From contig NZ_VYPZ01000034.1 of the NCBI RefSeq assembly GCF_008710155.1, positions 1-35,840 on the forward strand: 35,840 nt of DNA, given 5' to 3'. Positions 1 to 7,999 of the stretch are shown in pieces. The stretch's first letter is position 1; the number at the start of each line of letters is the position of its first letter. The stretch comes from Sphingobium limneticum (GTDB taxonomy: Bacteria; Pseudomonadota; Alphaproteobacteria; Sphingomonadales; Sphingomonadaceae). The translations under genes and the position numbers were made by a program. A model generated the notes under the pieces. That model made no database searches. It was not told the DNA's origin and saw only the letters and a program-made list of their open reading frames with translations.

Positions 1-74
1 GCCCGCTGCTCCACCACCATACGAACCGCCCGCTCGCGGACTTCAGGTGAAAATTTGTTGGTTGTCTTGCTCAT
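1..74 (-). CDS. IS3-family transposase OrfA, N-terminal fragment cut by the window edge
   Basis: Only about 24 codons are visible. The protein begins MSKTTNKFSPEVRERAVRMV, the usual opening of the helix-turn-helix OrfA of IS3-family elements (IS407/IS51-like). The ATG is at 72-74, behind a strong AGAAGGAG ribosome site. In intact elements OrfA is joined to the DDE-domain OrfB by programmed frameshifting; that part is not in the window here. A matching OrfB C-terminus appears at the right edge. Confidence 0.8.
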   Translation of the reverse strand, partial: MSKTTNKFSPEVRERAVRMVVEQR

Positions 75-127
75 AACGGATGCTCCTTCTCACAAGTTGG
101 AGCCTCCTGGAAACCCGGGGCGCTTCA
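1..127 (-). mobile_element. IS3-family element, 5' end only (continues off the left edge)
   Basis: The element's terminal inverted repeat lies at 102-127; read on the minus strand it starts TGAAGCGCCCCGGGTTT. The same repeat, with one visible difference, starts the element at 35578 at the other edge of the window. The first codons of an orfA lie just inside. The insertion has removed the 5' end of the monooxygenase gene at 128-355. The other end and any target duplication are outside the window. Confidence 0.85.
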
Positions 128-355
128 TTTCTGAAGGACGCGCTGCCGTTGGCACAAGCCGAAACGGGTACTCCGGTCTGGTATGCTGTAAAGTTCGGAC
201 CAAGCAGTTTCGCGATCTTTGACGCCTTTCAGAATGATGGCGACAGAACCGCACATCTCAACGGTCCGATCGCGGCGGCACTCATGCAGAACGCCGATGA
301 GCTTCTGGCCACGCCGCCGGTCATCGAGCGCTGGGATGTTCTCGCGGTCAAGTAA
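128..355 (+). pseudogene. ABM-domain monooxygenase, 5' end removed by IS3 insertion
   Basis: The surviving frame starts at FLKDALPLAQAETGTPVWYA and runs to a stop at 353-355. It aligns along its length with the intact 97-residue antibiotic-biosynthesis-monooxygenase-like protein at 18988-19281 (FLTSALPLVQAEPGTLTWYA in that copy), so about 22 residues and the start codon are missing. ABM proteins are small ferredoxin-like-fold enzymes, often cofactor-free oxygenases acting on quinols or polyketides. The remnant has no start of its own and is probably silent. Confidence 0.8.
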
Positions 356-506
356 GCTAGACAGAGCGGTATGTGGCATCGCTGCGACCGCTCTGCCGCC
401 ATCGTCGTGGTGAGTTTCTTCTTCCACGTAAGCGATGTCGCGCTAGTCTAGAAGCCAGCCCCTGCTGCCTTCTCTGGTTTGAGATCCTCGTTAGGACACC
501 TCTTGT

Positions 507-547
507 ATACTGGCAGGGAGTATACTAAAGGTACTCCCTGCCAGTAT
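507..547. promoter_or_regulatory. Double FrmR/RcnR-like operator in front of frmA
   Basis: A perfect 16-base inverted repeat (507-522 and 532-547) is separated by 9 bases. Each arm contains TACT-GGCAGGG-AGTA or its complement, very close to the TACT-G6-N-AGTA site known for the DUF156 repressors RcnR and FrmR. A -10-like TATACT (521-526) sits at the inner edge. FrmR is a formaldehyde-sensing repressor that normally sits next to frmA; no frmR gene is in the window, and the IS3 insertion just upstream may have removed or displaced it. The rest of 356-623 holds no gene I can see. Confidence 0.6.
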
Positions 548-623
548 GAGAATGTCGACGAATTTGCGCTGACGCAACGGCCTCCCACCAGCAATCAGTT
601 TAACTCAACGAGGGTCTCCCAAC

Positions 624-1733
624 ATGAAATCTCGCGCCGCTGTAGCCTTCGAGGCGGGCAAGCCACTCGAAATCGTCGAGATCGATGTCGCCCCACCCCG
701 GAAAGGCGAAGTCCTCATACGCGTGACGCACACCGGTGTGTGCCACACCGACGCGTACACGCTGGAGGGGAGTGATCCGGAGGGTGTTTTCCCGGTGGTT
801 CTGGGCCACGAGGGCGCGGGCATCGTTGTCGAGGTTGGTGAAGGCGTCACCAGCGTCGGGCCGGGCGATCACGTGATTCCGCTCTACACCGCCGAGTGCG
901 GCAAGTGCGACTTCTGCCTGTCGGGCAAGACCAACCTGTGCGTCGCTGTCCGCGAAACGCAGGGCAAGGGCTTGATGCCCGATGGGACCACCCGCTTTTC
1001 GTACAATGGTCAGCCCCTCTATCATTACATGGGCTGTTCAACCTTCAGTGAATATACTGTCGTCGCCGAAGTCTCGCTCGCCAAGATCAATCCCGAGGCA
1101 AACCCCGAACATGTCTGCCTGCTCGGCTGCGGCGTCACGACCGGCATCGGCGCAGTCCACAATACCGCCAAGGTCCAGCCCGGAGACTCGGTCGCCGTGT
1201 TCGGACTCGGCGGCATCGGCCTCGCGGCGATTCAGGGTGCGCGCCAGGCGAAGGCGGGTCGCATCATCGCCATCGACACCAATCCGTCCAAGTTCGAGCT
1301 GGCACGCCAGTTCGGTGCGACCGAGTGCATCAACCCCAAGGACCATGACAAGCCTATCCAGCAAGTGCTGATCGAGATGACGGGCTGGGGCATCGATCAT
1401 ACCTTCGAGTGCATCGGCAACGTCCACGTCATGCGCGCCGCGCTTGAATCAGCGCACCGTGGCTGGGGTCAGTCGATCGTTATTGGCGTTGCCGGCGCGG
1501 GCGAGGAAATCTCCACCCGCCCATTCCAGCTCGTCACGGGCCGCGTATGGAAGGGATCCGCTTTCGGTGGCGTCAAGGGACGGACAGAGCTCCCCGGCAT
1601 GGTCGAGGACGCGATGAGAGGCGATATCGATCTGGCCCCGTTCGTAACCCACACGATGGGGTTGGAGGAGATCAACGAGGCCTTCGAACTGATGCACGAA
1701 GGCAAGTCGATCCGCACGGTCATTCACTACTGA
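624..1733 (+). CDS. frmA: S-(hydroxymethyl)glutathione dehydrogenase / class III alcohol dehydrogenase
   Basis: This cytosolic enzyme oxidises S-hydroxymethylglutathione (formaldehyde plus glutathione) to S-formylglutathione with NAD, and class III enzymes can also reduce S-nitrosoglutathione. The 369 residues match the family length. Visible features are catalytic-zinc ligands Cys40 and the GHE motif at 61-63, four structural-zinc cysteines at 92, 95, 98 and 106, and the GLGGIGL nucleotide-binding turn near 195. The ATG at 624 follows a weak purine-rich site. No S-formylglutathione hydrolase is nearby, so the next step must be encoded elsewhere. Expression is probably formaldehyde-induced through the operator at 507-547. 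Confidence 0.95.
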   Translation: MKSRAAVAFEAGKPLEIVEIDVAPPRKGEVLIRVTHTGVCHTDAYTLEGSDPEGVFPVVLGHEGAGIVVEVGEGVTSVGPGDHVIPLYTAECGKCDFCLSGKTNLCVAVRETQGKGLMPDGTTRFSYNGQPLYHYMGCSTFSEYTVVAEVSLAKINPEANPEHVCLLGCGVTTGIGAVHNTAKVQPGDSVAVFGLGGIGLAAIQGARQAKAGRIIAIDTNPSKFELARQFGATECINPKDHDKPIQQVLIEMTGWGIDHTFECIGNVHVMRAALESAHRGWGQSIVIGVAGAGEEISTRPFQLVTGRVWKGSAFGGVKGRTELPGMVEDAMRGDIDLAPFVTHTMGLEEINEAFELMHEGKSIRTVIHY

Positions 1734-2127
1734 CCCGCCGATCCGAAGCGGCGCGAAGCGCCCGGATCGACAACTCGGCCGTCATCATGGCCCGACCCCG
1801 GCCATGATGACGCGCGCTCTGGCAAATGGGCAACGCGTCGCGATGGGGTAACAAGCGCCGAAGTGCGGTCGTTAGATGCCGATAGTGGCACGGACCAGGG
1901 CCGCCTGGCCCAGGCGCTTACCAGCGGAGTGTGTGTGGCCTCGCCGCGCGACCCAACGGGAAAAATGGTTTTGTCGTAACCTTTGTCTGATGCTGGAGAA
2001 ATATTTCAAAGGTGCCGAACATCGGGCCAGTCTGGCCGTTGGATGTATTGCGTCGGAAATGCATTCATCTGCTACCCGACTGTGATGAACCACGGGCCGC
2101 ACGGGCGTATAAGGCAGGACGACTGAA
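1734..2127. other. Intergenic stretch without a convincing gene
   Basis: It holds the hairpin at 1781-1811 and the leader of the uvrA-like gene. Short open frames here lack family resemblance and ribosome sites. A purine-rich AGGACGA near 2116-2122 precedes the TTG start at 2128. Confidence 0.5.
1781..1811 (+). terminator. Hairpin downstream of frmA, possible terminator
   Basis: A perfect 12-base stem (1781-1792 with 1800-1811) closes a 7-base loop 47 bases after the frmA stop. No T-tract follows, so this may be a weak terminator or an mRNA-protecting hairpin. Confidence 0.4.
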
Positions 2128-4788
2128 TTGAAGAGCAAGGATATTCACGCGACGACGCCGGCCACCGATCATGGGCATACGGGGCCGCCCGCTTGCGTGC
2201 AGGTTCGCGGCGCGCGCCAGAATAACCTCAAAAATATTGACGTCGATGTACCGCGCGACGCCTTCGTGGTGTTCACCGGCATATCGGGCTCGGGCAAGTC
2301 ATCGCTCGCGTTCGGCACCCTTTATGCCGAAGCCCAGCGGCGTTATCTGGAATCGGTTGCGCCCTATGCCCGTCGCCTGATCGACCAGGCCGGCGCACCG
2401 GAGGTGGACGCGATCGACGGTTTGCCGCCTGCGGTCGCGTTGCAGCAGCAGCGCGGCTCTGCCAACGCGCGATCCTCGGTCGGCAGCGTGACGACGCTCT
2501 CCAGCCTGGTGCGGATGCTCTATTCGCGCGTCGGCGAATATCCGCGCCATCAGCCCATGCTCTATGCGGAGGATTTCTCCCCCAACACGGTCGCGGGGGC
2601 CTGCGCAACCTGCCACGGTATCGGCCGCGTATATGACGCGACCGAAGAGACGATGGTTCCTGACGACAGCCTCACCATTCGCGACCGGGCGATCGCCGCC
2701 TGGCCGACCGCCTGGCATGGGCAGAACCTGCGCGATATCCTCGTTTCGCTCGGCTATGACGTCGATACGCCGTGGCGCGACCTGCCGAAAAAGGATCGCG
2801 ACTGGATCCTCTTCACTGAAGAGGCGCCGACGGTGCCGGTCTATGCGGGCCTGACGCCCGAACAGACCCGGACGGCGCTCAAGCGCCGCATGGAGCCGAG
2901 CTATCAGGGCACCTTCACCGGCGCCCGCCGCTATGTGCTGGAGACCTTCGCCAACACGAAAAGCGCGCTGATGAAGAAGCGCGTCTCGCAATACATCATC
3001 GGACGCGATTGCCCGACCTGCGACGGCAAGCGGCTGAAGCGCGAAGCCCTGTCCGTGAAGTTCGCGGGCCTCGACATCGCCGAGTTCGGCGATCTGACGG
3101 TGTTGAAACTCCGGGACTTGCTCACGCCCGTCGCGCATGGCGAATATGGGGGCGCCGCGGCGGTCCCGAAGGGCCATGTCCTCGGCAAGGCGGCCCGCGA
3201 TGCGGCGGTCGAACGGCGGGTCGCGGCAGGAGGTTCGGCGCACAAGGCTGCGCCCGACGTGCGCCGCACGCCCAATCTTTCCGATGAAAAGCGGGTCGCC
3301 GCACAGCGTCTCGCCTGCGAATTGCTCGAACGGCTCGAGCCACTGATCGATCTTGGCCTTGGCTATATCTCGCTCGACCGCAGCACGCCGACGCTCTCCT
3401 CCGGGGAGCTGCAACGCCTGCGCCTCGCCACCCAATTGTCGTCGCAGCTTTTCGGCGTGGTCTATGTGCTGGACGAGCCCTCGGCGGGGCTGCACCCGGC
3501 AGACGGCGAAGCCCTGCTGACCATCCTTCAGCGGCTGAAGGCGGCCGGCAACTCGCTGTTCGTCGTCGAACATGATCTCAACGTCATCCGCCATGCCGAA
3601 TGGCTGGTCGATGTCGGCCCGGGTGCCGGCGAAAAGGGCGGCGAAGTGCTTTACAGCGGGCCGATCGCGGGACTGGCCGATGTCGAGGAATCGATCACCC
3701 GCCGCTATCTGTTCGCAGAGCCCGTCGCCCATGATCGGACCCCGCGTGAAGCCAAGGCATGGCTTCGTCTCGAAGGCGTGACGCGCAACAATCTTCACAG
3801 CCTCGACGTCGAGCTTCCGATAGGCTGCTTCACCGCCGTCACAGGGGTCTCCGGATCGGGCAAGTCCAGCCTGGTCAGCCAAGCGCTACCGGAGCTTGTC
3901 GCGGAACAGCTCGGCAGCTCGGCAGCCGTTGAAGAGGATGAGGTCGATCCGCTGCTCGATGTCGCGCAGGACGATACCGAAGGCCGCATCGTGGCCGGCA
4001 TGGAGTATGTCCGAAGGCTGGTGCGGGTCGATCAGCGGCCGATCGGCCGCACCCCGCGCTCGAACCTCGCCACCTACAGCGGCCTGTTCGATCATGTCCG
4101 CAAGATCTTCGCCGACACGCCGCTTGCCCGCCGGCGCCACTACAGCCCGGGCAGGTTCTCGTTCAACGTCGCACAGGGCCGCTGCCCGGTATGTGAGGGC
4201 GAGGGCTTCGTCATGGTGGAGCTGCTGTTCCTGCCGAGCGTCTATGCGCCTTGCTCGACCTGCCACGGCAGTCGCTACAATCCGCAAACGCTCGAAGTCG
4301 AATGGAACGGCCGCAACATCGCTCAGGTGCTAGAGCTGACGGTGGACGAAGCGTGCGACTTCTTCGCAAGCGAGGCATCCGTCATGCGCTCGCTCGATGT
4401 GCTGCGGGAAATCGGTCTTGGCTATCTGCGGCTCGGGCAGCCGGCGACGGAACTGTCAGGCGGCGAGGCGCAGCGCATCAAGCTCGCGACGGAGCTGCAA
4501 CGCGCGCAGCGGGGGAACACGATCTACATTCTCGACGAGCCGACGTCGGGGCTTCACCCCTCCGATGCGGATCGGCTGATGCGGCACCTGCAGGGTCTTG
4601 TCGATGTCGGAAATACGGTCGTGGTGGTCGAACATGACATGCGCGCCATCGCACAGGTCGATTGGGTCATCGATCTGGGGCCGGGGGCCGGGGAAGAGGG
4701 TGGCCAAATCATCGCCAGCGGCGTCCCTAGCGATGTTGCGGAGGCGGAAGGCAGTCTGACCGCCCCCTATCTCAAAACGGCCCTGTAG
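2128..4788 (+). CDS. UvrA2-type excinuclease ABC subunit A paralogue
   Basis: UvrA-family ATPases recognise distorted DNA; the shorter UvrA2 class lacks the UvrB-binding region and is linked to tolerance of DNA-damaging compounds. The 886 residues are shorter than the usual 940-960. There are two ABC modules: Walker A GISGSGKS at about 51-58 and GVSGSGKS near 571, signatures LSSGELQR near 423 and LSGGEAQR near 775, and DEP-(S/T)-(S/A)-GLHP Walker B segments near 447 and 801. Zinc-finger cysteine pairs are seen near 160 (CATCHG), 295 (CPTCDG) and 685 (CPVCEG). The start is TTG at 2128 behind AGGACGA; no better in-frame ATG precedes the first ABC motif. It stands alone and is probably not the housekeeping uvrA. 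Confidence 0.88.
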   Translation: MKSKDIHATTPATDHGHTGPPACVQVRGARQNNLKNIDVDVPRDAFVVFTGISGSGKSSLAFGTLYAEAQRRYLESVAPYARRLIDQAGAPEVDAIDGLPPAVALQQQRGSANARSSVGSVTTLSSLVRMLYSRVGEYPRHQPMLYAEDFSPNTVAGACATCHGIGRVYDATEETMVPDDSLTIRDRAIAAWPTAWHGQNLRDILVSLGYDVDTPWRDLPKKDRDWILFTEEAPTVPVYAGLTPEQTRTALKRRMEPSYQGTFTGARRYVLETFANTKSALMKKRVSQYIIGRDCPTCDGKRLKREALSVKFAGLDIAEFGDLTVLKLRDLLTPVAHGEYGGAAAVPKGHVLGKAARDAAVERRVAAGGSAHKAAPDVRRTPNLSDEKRVAAQRLACELLERLEPLIDLGLGYISLDRSTPTLSSGELQRLRLATQLSSQLFGVVYVLDEPSAGLHPADGEALLTILQRLKAAGNSLFVVEHDLNVIRHAEWLVDVGPGAGEKGGEVLYSGPIAGLADVEESITRRYLFAEPVAHDRTPREAKAWLRLEGVTRNNLHSLDVELPIGCFTAVTGVSGSGKSSLVSQALPELVAEQLGSSAAVEEDEVDPLLDVAQDDTEGRIVAGMEYVRRLVRVDQRPIGRTPRSNLATYSGLFDHVRKIFADTPLARRRHYSPGRFSFNVAQGRCPVCEGEGFVMVELLFLPSVYAPCSTCHGSRYNPQTLEVEWNGRNIAQVLELTVDEACDFFASEASVMRSLDVLREIGLGYLRLGQPATELSGGEAQRIKLATELQRAQRGNTIYILDEPTSGLHPSDADRLMRHLQGLVDVGNTVVVVEHDMRAIAQVDWVIDLGPGAGEEGGQIIASGVPSDVAEAEGSLTAPYLKTAL

Positions 4789-4823
4789 CCGCCTGTAAGC
4801 CCGCCACAGGGGAGGGGGTGGAC

Positions 4824-5408
4824 ATGATAAGCCTCGTGGGTTGGATCGCCACGATCGCGACGATAATCGCGGCCATGATGACAGCTTCCAATCTCGGCGC
4901 GCGCGTGACGGGTTGGGGCTTCGTCGTGTTCAGCGTCAGCTCGGTTTGCTGGACGACGCTCGGCTATGCGACGGGGCAGACGGCCTTGGTCGCCACCAAC
5001 GGATTTCTGATGGTGACGAACCTCGTCGGTATCTGGCGATGGCTGGGGCAGCAGACCAAATATGAAGATGGCGGCCGATCGGCCGAAACCGCCAGCCAAC
5101 GATCGGAAACCCCGAACCTGTTCACTGCGACCGGACTGATCGGCATGGCCGTCGACGACAAGGCCGGCATGAACCTGGGCCGGGTCGTCGAGGCGCTGAT
5201 CGAGTGCGCGACCGGCAGGATCAATTATGTGGTGGTGTCGGACGAGCGCTATGCCGGTCTCGAGGAGACGTTGCGAGCGGTGCCGCTCGATCAGCTCAAG
5301 ATCGGTTACACCCGCATAACAATGCTGCTCGATGGCCCAAGCTATCTGGCGTTGCCCGGCCTGAAAAATCGCGATTGGCCCGCTTACGCCCCGGTCAATC
5401 CGCAATAG
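4824..5408 (+). CDS. Membrane protein with three N-terminal TM segments and a C-terminal PRC-barrel
   Basis: The first 80 or so residues form about three hydrophobic helices, with a (G/A)-rich pattern like small PnuC/YgjV-type membrane proteins. A short hydrophilic linker follows, and residues from about 105 resemble a PRC-barrel (LIGMAVDDKAGMNLGRVVEA...RINYVVVS). PRC-barrels are small beta domains that bind RNA or protein partners. ATG 4824 is favoured because GGAGGGGG ends about six bases upstream; a GTG two codons earlier overlaps that site. It lies 35 bases after the uvrA2-like gene, so co-transcription is possible. The function is unknown. Confidence 0.65.
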   Translation: MISLVGWIATIATIIAAMMTASNLGARVTGWGFVVFSVSSVCWTTLGYATGQTALVATNGFLMVTNLVGIWRWLGQQTKYEDGGRSAETASQRSETPNLFTATGLIGMAVDDKAGMNLGRVVEALIECATGRINYVVVSDERYAGLEETLRAVPLDQLKIGYTRITMLLDGPSYLALPGLKNRDWPAYAPVNPQ

Positions 5409-5416
5409 GGTTGGGA

Positions 5417-5705
5417 TCACACCAACTGTAGTGCGCGGTAATGATCCTGGCCGGGGCCAAGAAAGCGCAGGACAAGGATGCGCTCGGGCTCTGGACGATA
5501 AAGGATGCCATAGCGCCGATAGGAACGGCGCCGGATGCCGTAGCGCTCATATCGCGGCACCAGAGGGAAGCCTTGGGGAAGATCGGCGAGGCGACGGGCT
5601 ACCTCGCGCAGCTCCTCCACGAAGCTGATCGCGCGTGCGGGATTGTCCGCTTCGATATGCTCGGCGATGCGATCGAGATCGGCCAACGCATCCGGCGTCA
5701 GGATG
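5417..5705 (-). pseudogene. ParE/RelE-family toxin, start and antitoxin lost at a Tn3 end
   Basis: The frame reads ILTPDALADLDRIAEHIEA and ends in YRPEPERILVLRFLGPGQDHY, typical of ParE/RelE toxins, which poison gyrase or cleave ribosome-bound mRNA. In the family the N-terminus precedes ILTPDA by only a few residues. Here that part runs straight into the Tn3-type terminal repeat at 5706-5743, and the frame has no ATG or GTG before a stop inside that repeat. An internal TTG at 5684-5686 exists but would omit the first beta strand. No antitoxin gene adjoins it. It is convergent with the PRC-barrel gene, 8 bases away. Confidence 0.7.
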
Positions 5706-5743
5706 AGGGCATAGCGTGGAAGGTACGCTAAACAACGCTAAGA
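5706..5743. repeat. 38-bp Tn3-family terminal inverted repeat
   Basis: The 38 bases run from GAGGGCATAGCGTGG to ACAACGCTAAG. A G-rich outer end and an inner CGCTAAG over 38 bases is the classic Tn3-family layout. It sits 20 bases beyond the stop of the tnpA fragment at 5763, as expected for the transposase-proximal end. The partner repeat was not found. Confidence 0.7.
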
Positions 5744-5762
5744 GCGAACAATCAGCGAACGC

Positions 5763-6050
5763 TTAGGCGACGCGGCTATCGGGCGGCAGATTGAGGGCCT
5801 TTCGACCAGCGGAGGCGGCTGCGCGATCCCAGAGGGAATCGCCGGAAAAAGCAATATGCTCCCAGCCTACCGGGGACGTGTGGGCGAGGAGATCGTCAGG
5901 CACCGGGACCGATGTCGATCGTAGGTGCTGGGCGGCGGCGTCCATGTAGATCGTGTTCCAATAGACGATCGCCGCGATGACCAGGTTGAGGCCGGATGCC
6001 CGATATTGCTGCGTAAGCGGTGTTTTCCACCCACCTTGCACGGCGTGGTG
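5763..6050 (-). pseudogene. Tn3-family transposase TnpA, C-terminal fragment
   Basis: The recognisable part runs from RASGLNLVIAAIVYWNTIYM through VPDDLLAHTSPVGWEHIAF to the end, the conserved C-terminus of Tn3-family TnpA. About 90-95 residues remain of a protein of roughly 1000. The frame stays open upstream but loses resemblance around 6010-6060, where an unrelated outer-membrane protein fragment on the other strand begins. This marks a deletion junction, so the element cannot move by itself. Confidence 0.75.
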
Positions 6051-6064
6051 ATTGAGGCAGAGGG

Positions 6065-6340
6065 TGGGCGTTATGGAAGCCCACAACCTTACGAGCGCAC
6101 TGGACACCCGCACTGGAGTTGGTCTGGAGCCTGTCCGCCGCCCTGAACGCCTACGCCGGCACACAGAACGTGACGGGCCACAGCGTCGCTCAACTGGCAC
6201 GATTGAATGCGGTCTGGTCGGCAACGCCCAACCTGTCATTCACGCTGCGGACCGAATATCTGCGCGCCGGCAAGGTCTTGACACGCGCCGGCTACACGGA
6301 TTCGTTGTTCAACGGAGTGTGGGCGACCTTTCGGTTCTGA
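6065..6340 (+). pseudogene. C-terminal fragment of an outer-membrane beta-barrel protein
   Basis: The frame reads WKPTTLRAHWTPALELVWSL and ends LFNGVWATFRF. Alternating aromatic/hydrophobic strands and a terminal phenylalanine are hallmarks of outer-membrane porins, and the pattern resembles alginate-export-type barrels. There is no start: the 5' part is lost at the junction with the Tn3 fragment. About 90 residues remain. Confidence 0.55.
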
Positions 6341-6439
6341 AAAGTCGCCTTGAGTATCGGGGAGGCCCGAAGCGATCCCTCTCACCATTGATGTGAGCAA
6401 CTCGCCTATCAGCATCGTCAGCCATGATTTTGCCCGTGA

Positions 6440-6634
6440 TTGACGTGCTCCTTCGCTCCACCTCCGTCCGGATATGGCGGCGATGAGCTTAATGCACTAA
6501 CAAACCAATCGGTCCACTCGGTGGGGGCAGACCAAGGTGCCACCCTTTCGATAATCGAAGAAACGGGGCACCTCATTCCGTTGGAGCGACCTCAACAGCT
6601 ATTGAGTGTCTTGAAGGCCAAACTGTTCAACTGA
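6440..6634 (+). pseudogene. Alpha/beta-hydrolase C-terminal fragment
   Basis: The last 36 residues (GATLSIIEETGHLIPLERPQ onward) match the segment around the catalytic histidine of alpha/beta-hydrolases, here His in TGHLIPLERP. The upstream 28 or so residues of the open frame do not resemble the fold, so only the tail survives. It ends immediately before the thioesterase gene, which suggests the two once formed an operon, for example in ester or acyl-CoA breakdown. Confidence 0.55.
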
Positions 6635-6643
6635 TTGGATGCC

Positions 6644-7060
6644 ATGAATCCCTGTCTGACATTAAACGAACTTGCCGAATTTCTCGATGGCGCGTTTCCG
6701 AGCGAAACGCGCGCGTCCCTTGGCGCCGTGGTCGATGTTCAAGCTGGGCATGTCCGCATGACCCTTGATCCTAACCCAAGCATGGTTCGGCCCGGAGGGA
6801 TCGTATCGGGGCCAACGCTCATGGCACTTACCGATGTTGCGGCTTATGCGGTGGTTATCGCTCATCATGGGCGAAAGGAGATGGCAGTAACAAACGGTCT
6901 GTCCATCTCCTTCCTCCGCGCCTGCAAAATGGAGACGATCATTGCAGACGCCCGCTTGTTGAGGCTGGGCCGCCGCCTGACCACGGTCGATGTTCGATTA
7001 TGGCAACAAGACGAAAATTATCTCGTAGCCCAATCTACCGTCAGTTACTCCCTTCCATAG
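6644..7060 (+). CDS. PaaI-family hotdog-fold thioesterase
   Basis: Hotdog thioesterases of the PaaI type hydrolyse acyl-CoA thioesters in the cytosol. The 138 residues fit the family. Motifs are RPGGIVSGPTLMALTDVAAY, the hotdog helix with its acidic residue, then SISFLRACK and a C-terminal strand AQSTVSYSLP. ATG 6644 is chosen; a TTG three codons earlier overlaps the preceding stop region. It starts 9 bases after the hydrolase fragment and may have lost its original promoter. The substrate is unknown. Confidence 0.75.
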   Translation: MNPCLTLNELAEFLDGAFPSETRASLGAVVDVQAGHVRMTLDPNPSMVRPGGIVSGPTLMALTDVAAYAVVIAHHGRKEMAVTNGLSISFLRACKMETIIADARLLRLGRRLTTVDVRLWQQDENYLVAQSTVSYSLP

Positions 7061-7239
7061 CCCCTATTTTCCCAAGGATTATCGTTCGAGATCCTTTGCA
7101 GTCTTCTCGGCCGCTGCGCGATGCCGATCCTGCGTCTCGCCCCGGCGCTGTTCGACTTCGCGGACGCGCGGTGCGCGGACCTCGCCGCCACGCTCTAGCG
7201 TCTGTGCCACCGCCTCGCGCGCTGCTGCCTTCATGCGTG
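7061..7239. other. Unassigned sequence before the IS21 element
   Basis: A charged, Ala/Arg/Glu-rich minus-strand frame (TRMKAAAREAVAQTLERGGE and on) is open up to the IS21 end and stops near 7079. It looks like the C-terminus of a gene cut by the IS, but I do not recognise the family. It does not continue the LysR fragment on the other side of the element. Confidence 0.35.
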
Positions 7240-7344
7240 TGAGAACGGCGGAGCAATATTCGGCCACGCTAGCGGCGGGATAGTCCTGCTGCGGGCGGCG
7301 TAAAAGTCGTCCACCTTGAAGCCTTTCTGCCAAGTCAGGGAGGT

Positions 7345-7999
7345 GTGGGGATCTACAGCGTGGAACTTTATCTTCAGGTCCGTTTGTCTTGCGCGGATGG
7401 CATGAGCCAGCGGGCGGCGGCGAAGCGTTTCAATGTGTCGCGCGAAACGGTGCGCAAGATGCTGTCGTTTTCATCGCCGCCGGGTTACCGGCGTCAGTCT
7501 GAACCGCAGCGCCCGAAGCTGGACGGGTTTGTGGGGATCATCGATGGATGGCTTGAGAGGGATCGCGGTGTCCCGCGCAAGCAGCGCCATACGGCGAAGC
7601 GGGTATCTTCGCCCCGCTCCACTATCTCCCGCTGATCGAGCAGAAGATCAACGCGACCAGGCCGCCCCTTTGCAGGGCTGGGATTTGCCCGAAGCGGTCG
7701 GGACGCTGCAGCGGTTGATGGAAGGGCGCATGCACAAACATGGCAGGCGCGAATATGTGCAGGTGCTGCGCCTGCTGGAAACGTTCACCGTCGCCGATCT
7801 CCAGGCGGCGGTGGAACAGGCCATCGCCCTTGGCGCCATCGGCTTCGATGCCGTCAAGCACCTCGTCCTGTGCCGGGTCGAACGCGTACCGCCCAGACTG
7901 GACCTGGACGTCTATCCCTTCCTGCCTCGCACCACGGTCGAGAAGACCGTTGCTAGAGCCTATCTGAGCCTGCTCTGCGACAGGCAGGAGGCCGCATGA
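7345..7999 (+). pseudogene. istA: IS21 transposase IstA with central deletion
   Basis: The N-terminal frame (MELYLQVRLSCADGMSQRAA, helix-turn-helix) runs to about 7600 and then joins, out of frame, a C-terminal part from GIFAPLHYLPLIEQK through LLETFTVADLQAAVEQAIAL to the stop at 7997-7999. About 85 plus 135 residues remain of some 500, and the DDE catalytic core is gone. The GTG at 7345 abuts the AGGGAGG site, so the in-frame GTG at 7360 may be the real start. Confidence 0.8.

Noticed and set aside
2299..3882. Long antisense open frame opposite the uvrA2-like gene
   Set aside because: It is the complement of a high-GC gene with clear UvrA motifs, shows no family resemblance and contains low-complexity Arg/Gly-rich sequence.
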